A DNA stretch of 64,000 bases from Paenibacillus sp. MAHUQ-63 (GTDB lineage: Bacteria; Bacillota; Bacilli; Paenibacillales; NBRC-103111), in NCBI RefSeq assembly GCF_028765165.1, contig NZ_JARADB010000005.1, positions 286,601 to 350,600 of the forward strand, read 5' to 3'. Positions 16,201-24,839 of this stretch are shown here, in pieces. The translations under genes and the position numbers were made by a program. Below the pieces are notes generated by a model. It was not told the origin of the DNA. It searched no databases and was given only the letters and a program-made list of their open reading frames with translations. Every line of letters begins with the position of its first letter. Positions within the stretch are counted from its first letter, which is position 1.

Positions 16201-16969
16201 ACCGGTCAAAATAAGTATCCATCAGCCTTAGCTGCTTAGACTCAGGGGCGCGCTCTTGTACTATGTTATTCACCGTCAGCCTGGCCAAATCCATTAAATT
16301 ATGGTCGCGGCTCAAATGCGCCATGTAGACGGACTTCGTTCTATTCGTCAGCACATCGCAAAGCGCTTCCCCTGCAGCCTCGTTGGATAAATGCCCCTTA
16401 TCCCCGAGAATGCGTCGCTTGATGCTCCATGGGTAATGCCCGACCCGCAGCATGTCCACATCATGATTCGTCTCCAGCACCAGAGCGTCGGAATCCGTAA
16501 TCTTCTCCTTCACCTTCTCGCTCATATAGCCTAGATCCGTCACAACGCTTAACTTTTGCTCGCCTTCATAAAAGCAGTAGCCCACCGGCTCTGCAGCATC
16601 GTGCGAGATGCCGAAGGACTCCACGCGCAGCGTGCCGAATTCAACGGATCCTCCGGTTTCCATGACCCGCTTGTTCTCATCCGCGATCACGCCGATTTGA
16701 CGGTCGAGCTCGACCCACGTCTTCTCGTTGGCGTAGATCGGCAGATCATACTTGCGCGCCAGCGCGCCCAAGCCTTTGATATGATCCGAATGCTCATGCG
16801 TGATCACAATGGCGTCAATACTGTCGGCCGCGAGCTCGCGTTCCTTCATCAGCTGTTCCATCTTCTTGGCGCTGAAGCCTACATCGATCAGCACCTTCGT
16901 TTCCCCATTGTCAACGACCGTTGCATTCCCTGTCGATCCGCTCGACAGCACTGTAAATCTTATACCCAT
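16151..16969 (-). CDS. walJ: MBL-fold metallohydrolase WalJ (YycJ)
   Basis: A 272-residue metallo-beta-lactamase-fold hydrolase with the zinc motif THEHSDH (about 57-63), a later Asp in VVTDLGYMS and His residues in ETNHDVDML and MAHLSRDHN. It is the conserved third accessory gene of the walRK cluster. YycJ proteins are reported 5'-to-3' exonucleases connected with coordinating replication, repair and division; here that is by homology. RBS GGAGCAGGG before ATG. It follows yycI by 55 nt on the same strand. Confidence 0.93.
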   Translation of the reverse strand: MGIRFTVLSSGSTGNATVVDNGETKVLIDVGFSAKKMEQLMKERELAADSIDAIVITHEHSDHIKGLGALARKYDLPIYANEKTWVELDRQIGVIADENKRVMETGGSVEFGTLRVESFGISHDAAEPVGYCFYEGEQKLSVVTDLGYMSEKVKEKITDSDALVLETNHDVDMLRVGHYPWSIKRRILGDKGHLSNEAAGEALCDVLTNRTKSVYMAHLSRDHNLMDLARLTVNNIVQERAPESKQLRLMDTYFDRSTKWDVLGSHSDSDLE

Positions 16970-17024
16970 CTTACCCTGCTCCTCTATGCTTCCATGTCCA
17001 CGCTTATAAACCTATGTAAATCGT

Positions 17025-17867
17025 TTATTGCTTCTTGTTGTCCGGACTGCTAGGGCCGGCGGAATTCCCGGGGCCGATCGTGCTCCCCGGCTTCCCGCTG
17101 TCCCCCTGCGTACCGAACGGTAGGACGTCCGATCCTTTTTGCGGAGATTCCACTGCGCCGTTGAACGCTTGCAGATAATAAATATCTCGATTATCAACCG
17201 TAATCCGCCAGTGCGGGAACATCGGCTGCGTCTGCGAGTTGTATGGCTGCCCGTGATAGCCCAAGCGGACCTCCGTAATTATCGAGCCTTCGCTCAAATA
17301 ATTGTCCGCCAGCGAACTGACCGCGAGCTGCGCCGGAATCAGCTTCTGCTCCGTCTGCTCCACTCCTGATTCTACTTCAACGTAAGCTTGTCGGTAACTG
17401 GTAATTTCTCCATTCTTCTCATTGAGCTCGACATTCACATCGAACAGCGGCAGCTTACCGTACAACTGGTTGAACACATAGACACCACTCTTACTTACGG
17501 CAGAATCCAGCTGGTACAGGTTGAAATTCGGGATTTCCGATTGCTTCTGCACTTCTTTGCTGGCTCCTTTGCCTAGCAGCGCACTCATGCTCAGCGGCGT
17601 CTTCAACGCCTTCTCCTCAGTCGGCTTGAAATTATCGTCATACTTCACCGTAATAACCTTCAGCTTCATCACATCGGTCGGCAGCTCCGCCGTTAACCGA
17701 ATGTTCTTGCTGTGGAGCGCCCGGTTCATTTCTTCGAGCGTTCCCGAGACATCGAGCGCGATTTCCGTCTGGTTGGAGCGATTGGTAGACCACAGCTGGA
17801 AGCCAAGAATCATATTGAGCAGTAAAAAAGAACAAATCAGAATCGTTTTGGCCCTGCTCCAATTCAT
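17025..17867 (-). CDS. yycI: WalK-regulating membrane protein YycI
   Basis: A 280-residue single-pass membrane protein: an N-terminal transmembrane helix (about 8-26, RAKTILICSFLLLNMILGFQ) and an extracellular domain of mainly beta structure. YycI and YycH form a complex with WalK in the membrane and dampen its activity. The C-terminal 40 residues are Gly/Ser/Pro-rich and dispensable-looking, longer than in Bacillus homologues. It lies 42 nt downstream of yycH. Confidence 0.9.
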   Translation of the reverse strand: MNWSRAKTILICSFLLLNMILGFQLWSTNRSNQTEIALDVSGTLEEMNRALHSKNIRLTAELPTDVMKLKVITVKYDDNFKPTEEKALKTPLSMSALLGKGASKEVQKQSEIPNFNLYQLDSAVSKSGVYVFNQLYGKLPLFDVNVELNEKNGEITSYRQAYVEVESGVEQTEQKLIPAQLAVSSLADNYLSEGSIITEVRLGYHGQPYNSQTQPMFPHWRITVDNRDIYYLQAFNGAVESPQKGSDVLPFGTQGDSGKPGSTIGPGNSAGPSSPDNKKQ

Positions 17868-17909
17868 GGTCTCACCAACCTTTCCGTAATGGTTTGAATG
17901 CCTGCTTGA

Positions 17910-19199
17910 TTATTCGATAAAATCATAGGTCCCATCCCGCAGCTCAAGCGCCCATACCGGCAGCAGTGTCAATGTCTTCTCTGCGACGACCGGACGATAG
18001 GCCGGGAAGATTGAGACAATGCTCGAGCGCCGCTGATAATACTGCAGCCGTTCTTCCAGCGCGTCGCCGGACATGAGCTCACCGTCGCGGCGCAGAGCCG
18101 TCTTGAGATCAGGAATAATCATCGACCTCTCGAAGCCGGTTACAATTCCCTTCTGTACCTGCAGTTTCATTGAACCGAACCCCTCCGGCTGCGTCGTGAC
18201 GATCGGCAGAGATTCATAATACTGGCGGAACGTGAAAGCTTGATTCTCAAACAGCTGCTTCTCCGGCGTGCTCGCCACCATATATTTGCCATCCCAGCCG
18301 ATATGCTGGTTAATGAATTTAATGCCGGCAACCAAATTCTCGAGCACATCGCTTTTGCTTTCCACCGGCGCTACGGGATCGGAGTACGTAATCCACCGCA
18401 AATCCCGGTTCAGCTGGAAGCCGCGCTTGCTGTCCGTATAAATCTCGGAACCGTCGCGCTCCTTGAGATACCGGGTAATGCCCGGATCGACGAATAAGCT
18501 CTGCTTCAATTGATCCGCCGTTAATTGCGTATAATTGAATGTGAAATTCGGCAGCTTGAGCGGTTTCACCGGCAGGTAATAATCTCCGCTGTTCGTTGAT
18601 TTGTACAAGTTGGTCACATCGCCGAAAGCGGCGAAATTTTCCACGTCTTTACTCGTGAAGTCGGCCCCGATGACCTCATACCCTACGCCCGGCGAATCCG
18701 TAAAGAAGAAGGCACGAACATCCTCGTTATTCCCTTTGGAATAAATCCAAATCCGGGTTACTTTATCGTTATCCGCCGGCAGCTCGCCCTCAATCCGCAG
18801 CAATTGCTGAAGCACAGTGAACGGCATGCCGTCATTGAACCGGATCTCGACCCCTTGCTGCTTCGACCTGACGTCCTCCCAGTTCACATTGACCAAATAC
18901 ATCGAAGTTTTGCGGAAGCCTTTGAAACTCCGCTGCTTAATGTTGTCTAGCAACCGCGTATAGTAATAGTTGCTCGGGTAGAGCACAGAATGCTGCTGGT
19001 TGCCCAAATGCACGATAATCTGATCGGGGAACAGCATATCCTGCAGCTCGGCCTGCTTTCCGAGCGTCTCCGTTTGCATATAATTGCTCTGTTGGATGGG
19101 CTCGATCTTCGGAGGATTATAAGAAGCCAGCAGAAAGCTCTGATACAAAGAGGTTCCAATCAGGACGACAAGCAAGATAGACTTTACACTTTCAATCAC
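17910..19199 (-). CDS. yycH: WalK-regulating membrane protein YycH
   Basis: A 429-residue protein with one N-terminal transmembrane helix (about 5-24) and a large extracellular domain. With YycI it modulates the WalK kinase. Its GTG start overlaps the walK stop codon in GTGA, so translation is coupled. Recognition rests on position between walK and yycI, length and topology, with sequence such as DNKVTRIWIYSKGNNEDVRAFF typical of the family. Confidence 0.9.
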   Translation of the reverse strand: MIESVKSILLVVLIGTSLYQSFLLASYNPPKIEPIQQSNYMQTETLGKQAELQDMLFPDQIIVHLGNQQHSVLYPSNYYYTRLLDNIKQRSFKGFRKTSMYLVNVNWEDVRSKQQGVEIRFNDGMPFTVLQQLLRIEGELPADNDKVTRIWIYSKGNNEDVRAFFFTDSPGVGYEVIGADFTSKDVENFAAFGDVTNLYKSTNSGDYYLPVKPLKLPNFTFNYTQLTADQLKQSLFVDPGITRYLKERDGSEIYTDSKRGFQLNRDLRWITYSDPVAPVESKSDVLENLVAGIKFINQHIGWDGKYMVASTPEKQLFENQAFTFRQYYESLPIVTTQPEGFGSMKLQVQKGIVTGFERSMIIPDLKTALRRDGELMSGDALEERLQYYQRRSSIVSIFPAYRPVVAEKTLTLLPVWALELRDGTYDFIE

Positions 19200-21028
19200 A
19201 GCTCATCTTCCTCCTCTTGCAGAATCGGCAGCGTGAAGACAACCCGGGTTCCTTGCCCCAGCTCCGACTCCAAGCTGATCGTGCCCCCATGGGCTTTGAC
19301 TATTTCCCGGGCAATGGACAAGCCTAGGCCCGTACCGCCCATATTGCGCGAACGCGCTTTATCGACACGGTAGAACCGGTCGAAAATCCGGCTCAAATCC
19401 TTCTTCGGAATGCCGATTCCGTTGTCCTGGACGGAGATTTCCAGTATATCCTTCTCCAGCCTCCGCGCTTCCAAGCGGATCGTCCCTTCGTCTCCCGTAT
19501 ATTTAATCGCATTCGATACGAGGTTATCGAGTACCTGATCGATTTTATCCCGGTCCAGCCGCAAGCTGGTCACGCCGGGCTCCACGCGAATGAAAATATC
19601 GATTTTGCGCTGCTGCAGTTGGAAGGAAAACCGGTCGGCCACCTCCTCCAACATTTCGTTCACCATGGTCTTCGTCTTGCTCATCATCGACTGCTTGGAG
19701 TCCAGGCGGGACAAATGCAGGAGATCCGTCACCAGGCGAATCATTCGTTCCGTCTCGCTGCGCGTCACGCTGATGAAGCGCGAAGCCAGCTGAGGCTCTT
19801 CAATAGCGCCGTCATCCAGCGCCTCTAGATAGCTCTTGATCGTCGTGAGCGGCGTACGCAGCTCGTGGGAGACGTTGGCCACGAACTCGCGCCGGGCCTG
19901 CTCCAGCTTCTCCTGCTCCGTGACATCCTGCAGCACGGCGATGATCCCGCTCTGCCCTTCTCCACGGCGATGAATCGGTGTGAACGTGATTCGTACCGAG
20001 AGCGCCTCATCGTCATCGGGGAGCTCCACATCGAGCAGCGTTGTTTGCACTTCGCCGTGAAGCAGCCCTTCAATCGTCTCCTTCGGTATGCCGAGCACTT
20101 CGGAGATATCGAGGCCCAGCGTCGCCTCTTCCTCCGTTTGGAGAATTTGCTTCGCCCTCCGGTTCAACACGATGACATGCCCTTTGTCATCCGTTGCGAT
20201 GACGCCGTCGTTCATATTCGTCAGGATCGAAGCGAGCTTCTCCTTCTCTTCTTCATTGAGCGAGAGCGCTTCCCTTAACCGGTTCATCATGAAATTGAAT
20301 GTATGCCCGAGCTGCCCGATCTCATCGGTCCCTTGGATATTCACCTGCTGGTCGAAATTCCCTTCCGCGACGGCCGTAGCCTGCCTGGTGATCTCCTTGA
20401 TCGGATTGGTGATGGTGCTGGTGAGGATTACGCCGAGAATCGCCGTCAAGCCTAGAGCAATCAACGTGCCGGAGATTAGAATCCGGTTAATGGACCGGAT
20501 GGTTTTGTAGACGTCTTCCATCGAAGCGATCAAGTAGACGGCGCCCAGCACGCGCACGCCGCTGCCGACCGGCTTGGCGATGATCACCTTGCGGTAGCCG
20601 TCCTCATCGGTGAAGATCCGTTGATTCTCCTTAATGCCCTGCAAGGCCCGAATGACCTCGGGCTGTGTATTCTTCTGTTTGAGATGATTGGGAACCGACG
20701 TCGATATCACGTTCCCGTTAGCATCTATAATTTGAATCTCCGCATTATTAATAGAAAATAAATTGCTGACGAACTCGTTCAAATCCGCGTACGTTTTCTT
20801 GCCTTCCGCCGCATTCTTGCTGTCCTGGTCCCCCGTCAAGTAGGAGCCGACGAAGCCCGCCAGCAGCGTCACCTGGCTGTTGCGCGATACCAGGAAGTCA
20901 TTCTTGAAGTAGGTCTCCACCGTCTTGTAGAAATAAACCCCGATGAGCTGCATCGCAATCAGAATGAGCAGGACATACACAATGATCAGCTTCGCTTGAA
21001 TCGATTGAAAGAAGCGGATGCCCTTCAT
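19196..21028 (-). CDS. walK: Cell-wall sensor histidine kinase WalK
   Basis: A 610-residue membrane kinase: TM1 about 13-33, an extracellular Cache-like sensor 40-180, TM2 about 183-203, HAMP 204-256, PAS 262-370, HisKA with phospho-acceptor His388 in VSHELRTPLTTIKSYLEAL, and a HATPase domain with the N box (DQVLDNLVSNAIKYT) and G boxes (DNGIGIPKKDLSRIFDRFYR, GGTGLGLSI). It senses cell-wall state (lipid II or peptidoglycan products in Bacillus) and phosphorylates WalR; normally essential. It starts within 3 nt of the walR stop. Confidence 0.98.
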   Translation of the reverse strand: MKGIRFFQSIQAKLIIVYVLLILIAMQLIGVYFYKTVETYFKNDFLVSRNSQVTLLAGFVGSYLTGDQDSKNAAEGKKTYADLNEFVSNLFSINNAEIQIIDANGNVISTSVPNHLKQKNTQPEVIRALQGIKENQRIFTDEDGYRKVIIAKPVGSGVRVLGAVYLIASMEDVYKTIRSINRILISGTLIALGLTAILGVILTSTITNPIKEITRQATAVAEGNFDQQVNIQGTDEIGQLGHTFNFMMNRLREALSLNEEEKEKLASILTNMNDGVIATDDKGHVIVLNRRAKQILQTEEEATLGLDISEVLGIPKETIEGLLHGEVQTTLLDVELPDDDEALSVRITFTPIHRRGEGQSGIIAVLQDVTEQEKLEQARREFVANVSHELRTPLTTIKSYLEALDDGAIEEPQLASRFISVTRSETERMIRLVTDLLHLSRLDSKQSMMSKTKTMVNEMLEEVADRFSFQLQQRKIDIFIRVEPGVTSLRLDRDKIDQVLDNLVSNAIKYTGDEGTIRLEARRLEKDILEISVQDNGIGIPKKDLSRIFDRFYRVDKARSRNMGGTGLGLSIAREIVKAHGGTISLESELGQGTRVVFTLPILQEEEDEL

Positions 21029-21030
21029 GC

Positions 21031-21762
21031 TTAGAAGCCTCCGGCTTTCGGGCTGCGCATGAGATAACCGAGCCCCCTGCGCGTCATGATGTACTCCGGA
21101 CGGCTCGGGTCGGTCTCCAGCTTCTCGCGGAGCCGCCGGATCGTCACGTCGACGGTACGAACGTCACCGAAATATTCAAAGCCCCACACCGCTTGCAGCA
21201 AGTGCTCGCGCGTCATCACTTTACCGGAATTTTTGGCCAAATATTGAATCAGCTCGAACTCGCGATGCGTCAAATCGAGCGGTGCGCCATCCTTGTACAC
21301 CATGTACATGTCGTTGTCGATGAACAGCCCGTGAATTCGCATGCCGTTGCGCTGCGTATCCGCCTCGCTCGGCGGTGCCGCTACAGCCTTCGTCTGCCGG
21401 CGCAAATGCGCCTTCACACGAGCCAGCAGCTCCCTCGTGCCGAACGGCTTGGTCACATAGTCGTCCGCGCCCATTTCCAGCCCCAGCACCTTGTCCAGCT
21501 CCGTATCTTTGGCTGTAAGCATAATAATCGGCGTATTCAGCTTCGAACGTACCTCCCGGCAGACGTCCATGCCGTCCTTCACGGGCAGCATAAGATCCAA
21601 TAGAATTAGATCGGGCTGCTCTGAGAAAGCAAGCTCGACAGCGCTCCCGCCGTCATAGGCACATATGACCTGATACCCTTCTTTTTCCAAGTTAAATTTC
21701 AAAATATCTGCAATCGGTTGTTCGTCATCCACCACGAGAATTTTCCCAAACAAACCTACCAC
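21031..21762 (-). CDS. walR: Cell-wall response regulator WalR
   Basis: An OmpR-type regulator of about 243 residues: receiver domain with phospho-acceptor Asp56 in ILLDLMLP, acidic pocket VVDDE, then a winged helix whose recognition region includes VDVTIRRLREKLE and IMTRRGLGY. It controls autolysins and wall metabolism. The GTG start at 21762 adds a few residues before KILVVDDE compared with B. subtilis; its SD is poor and a TTG three codons in is an alternative. First gene of walRK-yycHI-walJ. Confidence 0.97.
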   Translation of the reverse strand: MVGLFGKILVVDDEQPIADILKFNLEKEGYQVICAYDGGSAVELAFSEQPDLILLDLMLPVKDGMDVCREVRSKLNTPIIMLTAKDTELDKVLGLEMGADDYVTKPFGTRELLARVKAHLRRQTKAVAAPPSEADTQRNGMRIHGLFIDNDMYMVYKDGAPLDLTHREFELIQYLAKNSGKVMTREHLLQAVWGFEYFGDVRTVDVTIRRLREKLETDPSRPEYIMTRRGLGYLMRSPKAGGF

Positions 21763-21845
21763 CGCCTAAATAAGGTTAAACAACGGATAAACACTGGATC
21801 ATCTTATTCGCTGCATACTACTCTCTATTTTATCATATATTCAAC

Positions 21846-21893
21846 TGAAAAGAGACAAGGCCCCCCGAGTTGTCCGGTTTGACCTTGCCTCTT
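21846..21893 (-). terminator. Terminator of the M23 peptidase gene
   Basis: AAGAGACAAGG (21850-21860) pairs with CCTTGCCTCTT (21883-21893) with one mismatch; T-rich on the minus strand. Possible walR promoter elements overlap it. Confidence 0.65.
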
Positions 21894-21900
21894 ATGTAAT

Positions 21901-23445
21901 TTAACGATTCAAATATTTCAAAGGATTTTCCAAGCTTCCGTTTTTGTGAATTTCTAAATGCAAATGCACGCCTGTGGAATCGCCTGTACTTCCCATAATG
22001 CCGATTTTATCGCCCTTCTCGACGATGGTGCCCTCTGTGGTCGTAATTTTGCTCAAGTGGCCATACAGCGTCTCGTAACCGTTCAAATGATTGATAATGA
22101 TATAATTGCCGTAATCTGATTTGTACCCGGTTTCGACGACTTTGCCGTTATCGGCCGCCATAATATTCTTATTGCCTGTAATATCGATGCCTTTGTGGAG
22201 CTTGCCCCAGCGAACGCCGTACGTGCTTGAAATGCTCGGGGAAACGACAGGCCATGCGAACTTCCCTGTGCCCTCGCCTTGGATGACTTTGGTACCCTTC
22301 TTCACCTTCGCCGTCACCGGCTGATCGATGATCTCTTCGTCGACCAACTTCTCCTCGGTCATTAAACCGTCGACCTTGGTCACCTGGATCGTCACCTTCT
22401 TCAGCCCGTTCTTGCCAGGCGAAATCGGCTGTACAACCCCTACTCGTTGCGAATCATCCTTGATGTACTCGGTATCATATTGAATTTCTTGATTCTGTAC
22501 GATTTTCTCCGTCGTTTTGACGGATAACGCCGGCTTCAGCACCGTCACATCCAGCTGGCTGCCTAACTTCAGCTTGTCATCCTGGATGCCAGGATTATTA
22601 TCATAGATGAACTGCTTGGTAATTCCTAATTTCTTCGCGATACAGGAGACACAGTCTCCCTCAACGACCGTATATTTGGCAGGCGTTACATCGCCCGTCG
22701 TCAGCTTCTTCACTACATCTTCCGGCTTCGCCAAGTCTTCCGGCTCAATCGGTACTTCCTTCGTATCCACCTGCTGAACGAACTCTACTTTCTCGAGCTC
22801 CGAAGGAGCCGTAGAAATATCCTCGCCCTGACTAGCCGACAACGCAGCAACCTTAGAGGCTTCCTTGCCTTTGGGCGTGTAGGGCGCACTCACTTGCGCC
22901 AGAATTTGATCAGCCGTCTGCTGATCCTTCACAATAGCAATGGCTTTACCGTCTACCTTCAATTCTACCCCGACCGGTTGGGGCACTAACGCCTTATTCA
23001 GCGTTGCAAGGACAGCAGCATCATCCGTTTGCGGTTTGAAAGCCTTTTCAGAGCTGTAGGTGACACCGTTAGTTTTAAGAACGACATGAACGTCTGGGAA
23101 ATTCTTTTGTACCTCAAGAGGTCTTTGCTGCTTATATTCATCAATTATCTTACTGTCGCTGACGACGCCGATTTCTTTGCCGTTCAGCATAACATGATAT
23201 ACATCTACCATTTTCGCTTGCACGTAGATATGCCCTGCAAACGTTATAACCCCTGTCAGTGCGACTGCACCAACTCCCAGAGCAAGAGACCATTTATGTC
23301 GTTTGATTACCGTTAGCGTCGTAGTTGTCGTTAATTCTTCCTGCTGCTTGTCTGATATTGATTCATTTCCGGTCAAGCTTTCTCGCTTCGACTTGAATCT
23401 CTCAATGAGATCCTTGACAAAGCGCATACCCCTGAAACCTGTCAT
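21901..23445 (-). CDS. M23 peptidase with LysM and G5 domains
   Basis: A 514-residue wall endopeptidase. A cytosolic N-terminus (1-50) is followed by a transmembrane helix (52-75), an extracellular linker, a LysM-like domain (257-300), a G5 domain (about 307-385) and a C-terminal M23 lysostaphin-type domain with the zinc motifs HKGID (His417, Asp421) and HLHLE (494-498). The LysM domain carries Cys265 and Cys268 where the usual motif is GDTLSGIA. It sits directly upstream of walR, the known controller of such hydrolases in Bacillus. GGGAG lies 7 nt before ATG. Confidence 0.92.
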   Translation of the reverse strand: MTGFRGMRFVKDLIERFKSKRESLTGNESISDKQQEELTTTTTLTVIKRHKWSLALGVGAVALTGVITFAGHIYVQAKMVDVYHVMLNGKEIGVVSDSKIIDEYKQQRPLEVQKNFPDVHVVLKTNGVTYSSEKAFKPQTDDAAVLATLNKALVPQPVGVELKVDGKAIAIVKDQQTADQILAQVSAPYTPKGKEASKVAALSASQGEDISTAPSELEKVEFVQQVDTKEVPIEPEDLAKPEDVVKKLTTGDVTPAKYTVVEGDCVSCIAKKLGITKQFIYDNNPGIQDDKLKLGSQLDVTVLKPALSVKTTEKIVQNQEIQYDTEYIKDDSQRVGVVQPISPGKNGLKKVTIQVTKVDGLMTEEKLVDEEIIDQPVTAKVKKGTKVIQGEGTGKFAWPVVSPSISSTYGVRWGKLHKGIDITGNKNIMAADNGKVVETGYKSDYGNYIIINHLNGYETLYGHLSKITTTEGTIVEKGDKIGIMGSTGDSTGVHLHLEIHKNGSLENPLKYLNR

Positions 23446-23758
23446 GATCTTCTCCCTTTGAACGGTTTTGCATCCATGAAGTAATTATTCACAAGCACCC
23501 CAATGATTAATTACTCCAAAATACATAAATAAACCTTGATTAGACATAATATCCATTAAGGATGTCTTCCTTTTGTTAAATTTAACACACTTTCTCTGCC
23601 AATTTCAACAAAATACTCGATATCCATGTGATAGATTCGTGTCCACCGCCAAAAGAAGACGCTAAATTTTCATTTTTTTGGTTAAATATCCAATAGATTT
23701 TACACCCGATTACGAGAAATGACGAATTAGAGTGAAAATTGAAAGGGGAACTGATGAA
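23446..23758. promoter_or_regulatory. Divergent intergenic region with palindromes
   Basis: 313 bp between the M23 gene and the small plus-strand gene. It holds a perfect 14-bp palindrome TGTTAAATTTAACA (23574-23587) and a shorter dyad, AGAC-ATCC/GGAT-GTCT (23542-23567). No WalR tandem box (TGTWAH-N5-TGTWAH) was found. The region is AT-rich and must contain both promoters. Confidence 0.4.
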
Positions 23759-24022
23759 ATGGAAGTCCAGTTGGAAGCTACATTCACAGATCGACTAACG
23801 ATGGAGAAAACAGCGGAAATTCTTCGCTCTCAGGGTGTGCTGGACATTAAATTTAATTATGGCGGCGATGCACAAGCTGTCGATCTTGGAGGCAGCCTCG
23901 TTCAATCCGTTGAATCCTACGCAGCCGCAGAACCGGCTTATGCGCTAACAGTCAGTGTGGAGAAGTCGCGCTACCGCCAAGCGGAAGACACCATCGTGAA
24001 ATATGGCGGACAGCTCCATTAA
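23759..24022 (+). CDS. Small conserved-looking hypothetical protein
   Basis: An 87-residue soluble protein: EVQLEATFTDRLTMEKTAEILRSQGVLDIKFN, then a Gly-rich turn and ALTVSVEKSRYRQAEDTIVKYGGQLH. The strand-helix-strand, strand-helix pattern suggests a ferredoxin-like alpha/beta plait of the kind that handles trafficking or stress proteins (general-stress YflT-like); this is weak inference. ATG at 23759 is in frame with AAAGGGG 10 nt upstream. The next gene is convergent with only 2 nt between stops. Confidence 0.6.
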   Translation: MEVQLEATFTDRLTMEKTAEILRSQGVLDIKFNYGGDAQAVDLGGSLVQSVESYAAAEPAYALTVSVEKSRYRQAEDTIVKYGGQLH

Positions 24023-24024
24023 CA

Positions 24025-24681
24025 TCACGAGTATTTGTTCAGGATGTCCGTCAGCTGTTTGTATTCCGTCTCGTTTAAATACTTTTTGAGCGTATCGTTC
24101 ACTTGTTTCAGCTCATCATTCGTAATGCCGTTTTCCAGCAAAACAGACAAGTGCTGCACTTCGTCTTGCGGCAGCTTGGCAACCACAAGCGAAAATATTT
24201 TCATCTTATCATCACTGGACAGCGCCTCTTTCTTCTTGGCGAAATCCTCGGTCGACATGACGATTTGCTTATCCTGCTCGTTCGCTTCGCTACTTACTCG
24301 CCCCATGACGGCTACAGCATCGTCCTCCGCTCCTCGGGAAGCGCCGCTACCGCTCTCCGTTTCCGGGCTAACACGGTCAGCCGTGCCGGAACTCGGCACG
24401 CTTCCTGACGGGCTGGGACTAGGTGCAGGCTGCGTCGGTGCCGGCGATTCCGCCGGGGCAGCTTGCTTCCCCCCGTCTCTACGCATAACTATATTCAAGT
24501 CATCTGCCAATCTTGCTGCAAATTCACCAAATTGAATCTTTTTACCCAATGCCGGTATCTGATATTGTCGAAATATATCTTCAACATACATGTTCACCAC
24601 ATACCATGTCGTAAACATTGTGATGGATGTAATAAGCACCGAACTGATGATAATTTTGCCGAGCCATGTCAATACTTTCAT
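24025..24681 (-). CDS. Single-pass membrane protein, unknown function
   Basis: A 218-residue protein with one N-terminal transmembrane helix (VLTWLGKIIISSVLITSITM), a short conserved-looking region, a disordered Pro/Ser/Gly/Ala linker (about 70-125) and a C-terminal helical domain. The latter has repeated acidic helices (LPQDEVQHLSVLLENGITNDELKQV, LNETEYKQLTDILNKY), resembling small helical-bundle protein-interaction domains. ATG 24681 is chosen; TTG 24711 and GTG 24693 are alternatives with no better SD. It shares no recognisable family. Confidence 0.65.
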   Translation of the reverse strand: MKVLTWLGKIIISSVLITSITMFTTWYVVNMYVEDIFRQYQIPALGKKIQFGEFAARLADDLNIVMRRDGGKQAAPAESPAPTQPAPSPSPSGSVPSSGTADRVSPETESGSGASRGAEDDAVAVMGRVSSEANEQDKQIVMSTEDFAKKKEALSSDDKMKIFSLVVAKLPQDEVQHLSVLLENGITNDELKQVNDTLKKYLNETEYKQLTDILNKYS

Positions 24682-24780
24682 TCTTCTGATCACTCCTGCC
24701 GTTTGGATCAAATGCCTCTCATAAACCGCTTCCTCCTTCCCAGTATTGACGAATTGAGCACCATTAAATCCCTTCCGGGC

Positions 24781-24821
24781 AAAAAAAGAAATCCTCTAAG
24801 CTGCGATTGCGCCTAGAGGAT
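24781..24821 (-). terminator. purA terminator
   Basis: ATCCTCTA (24791-24798) pairs with TAGAGGAT (24814-24821); on the minus strand it is followed by TCTTTTTTT. Confidence 0.8.
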
Positions 24822-24839
24822 TTTCATTCATTTTGTCGC

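Noticed and set aside
23446..23758. WalR tandem box before the M23 peptidase
   Set aside because: TGTTAA occurs but no second half-site follows at 5 nt in the same direction.
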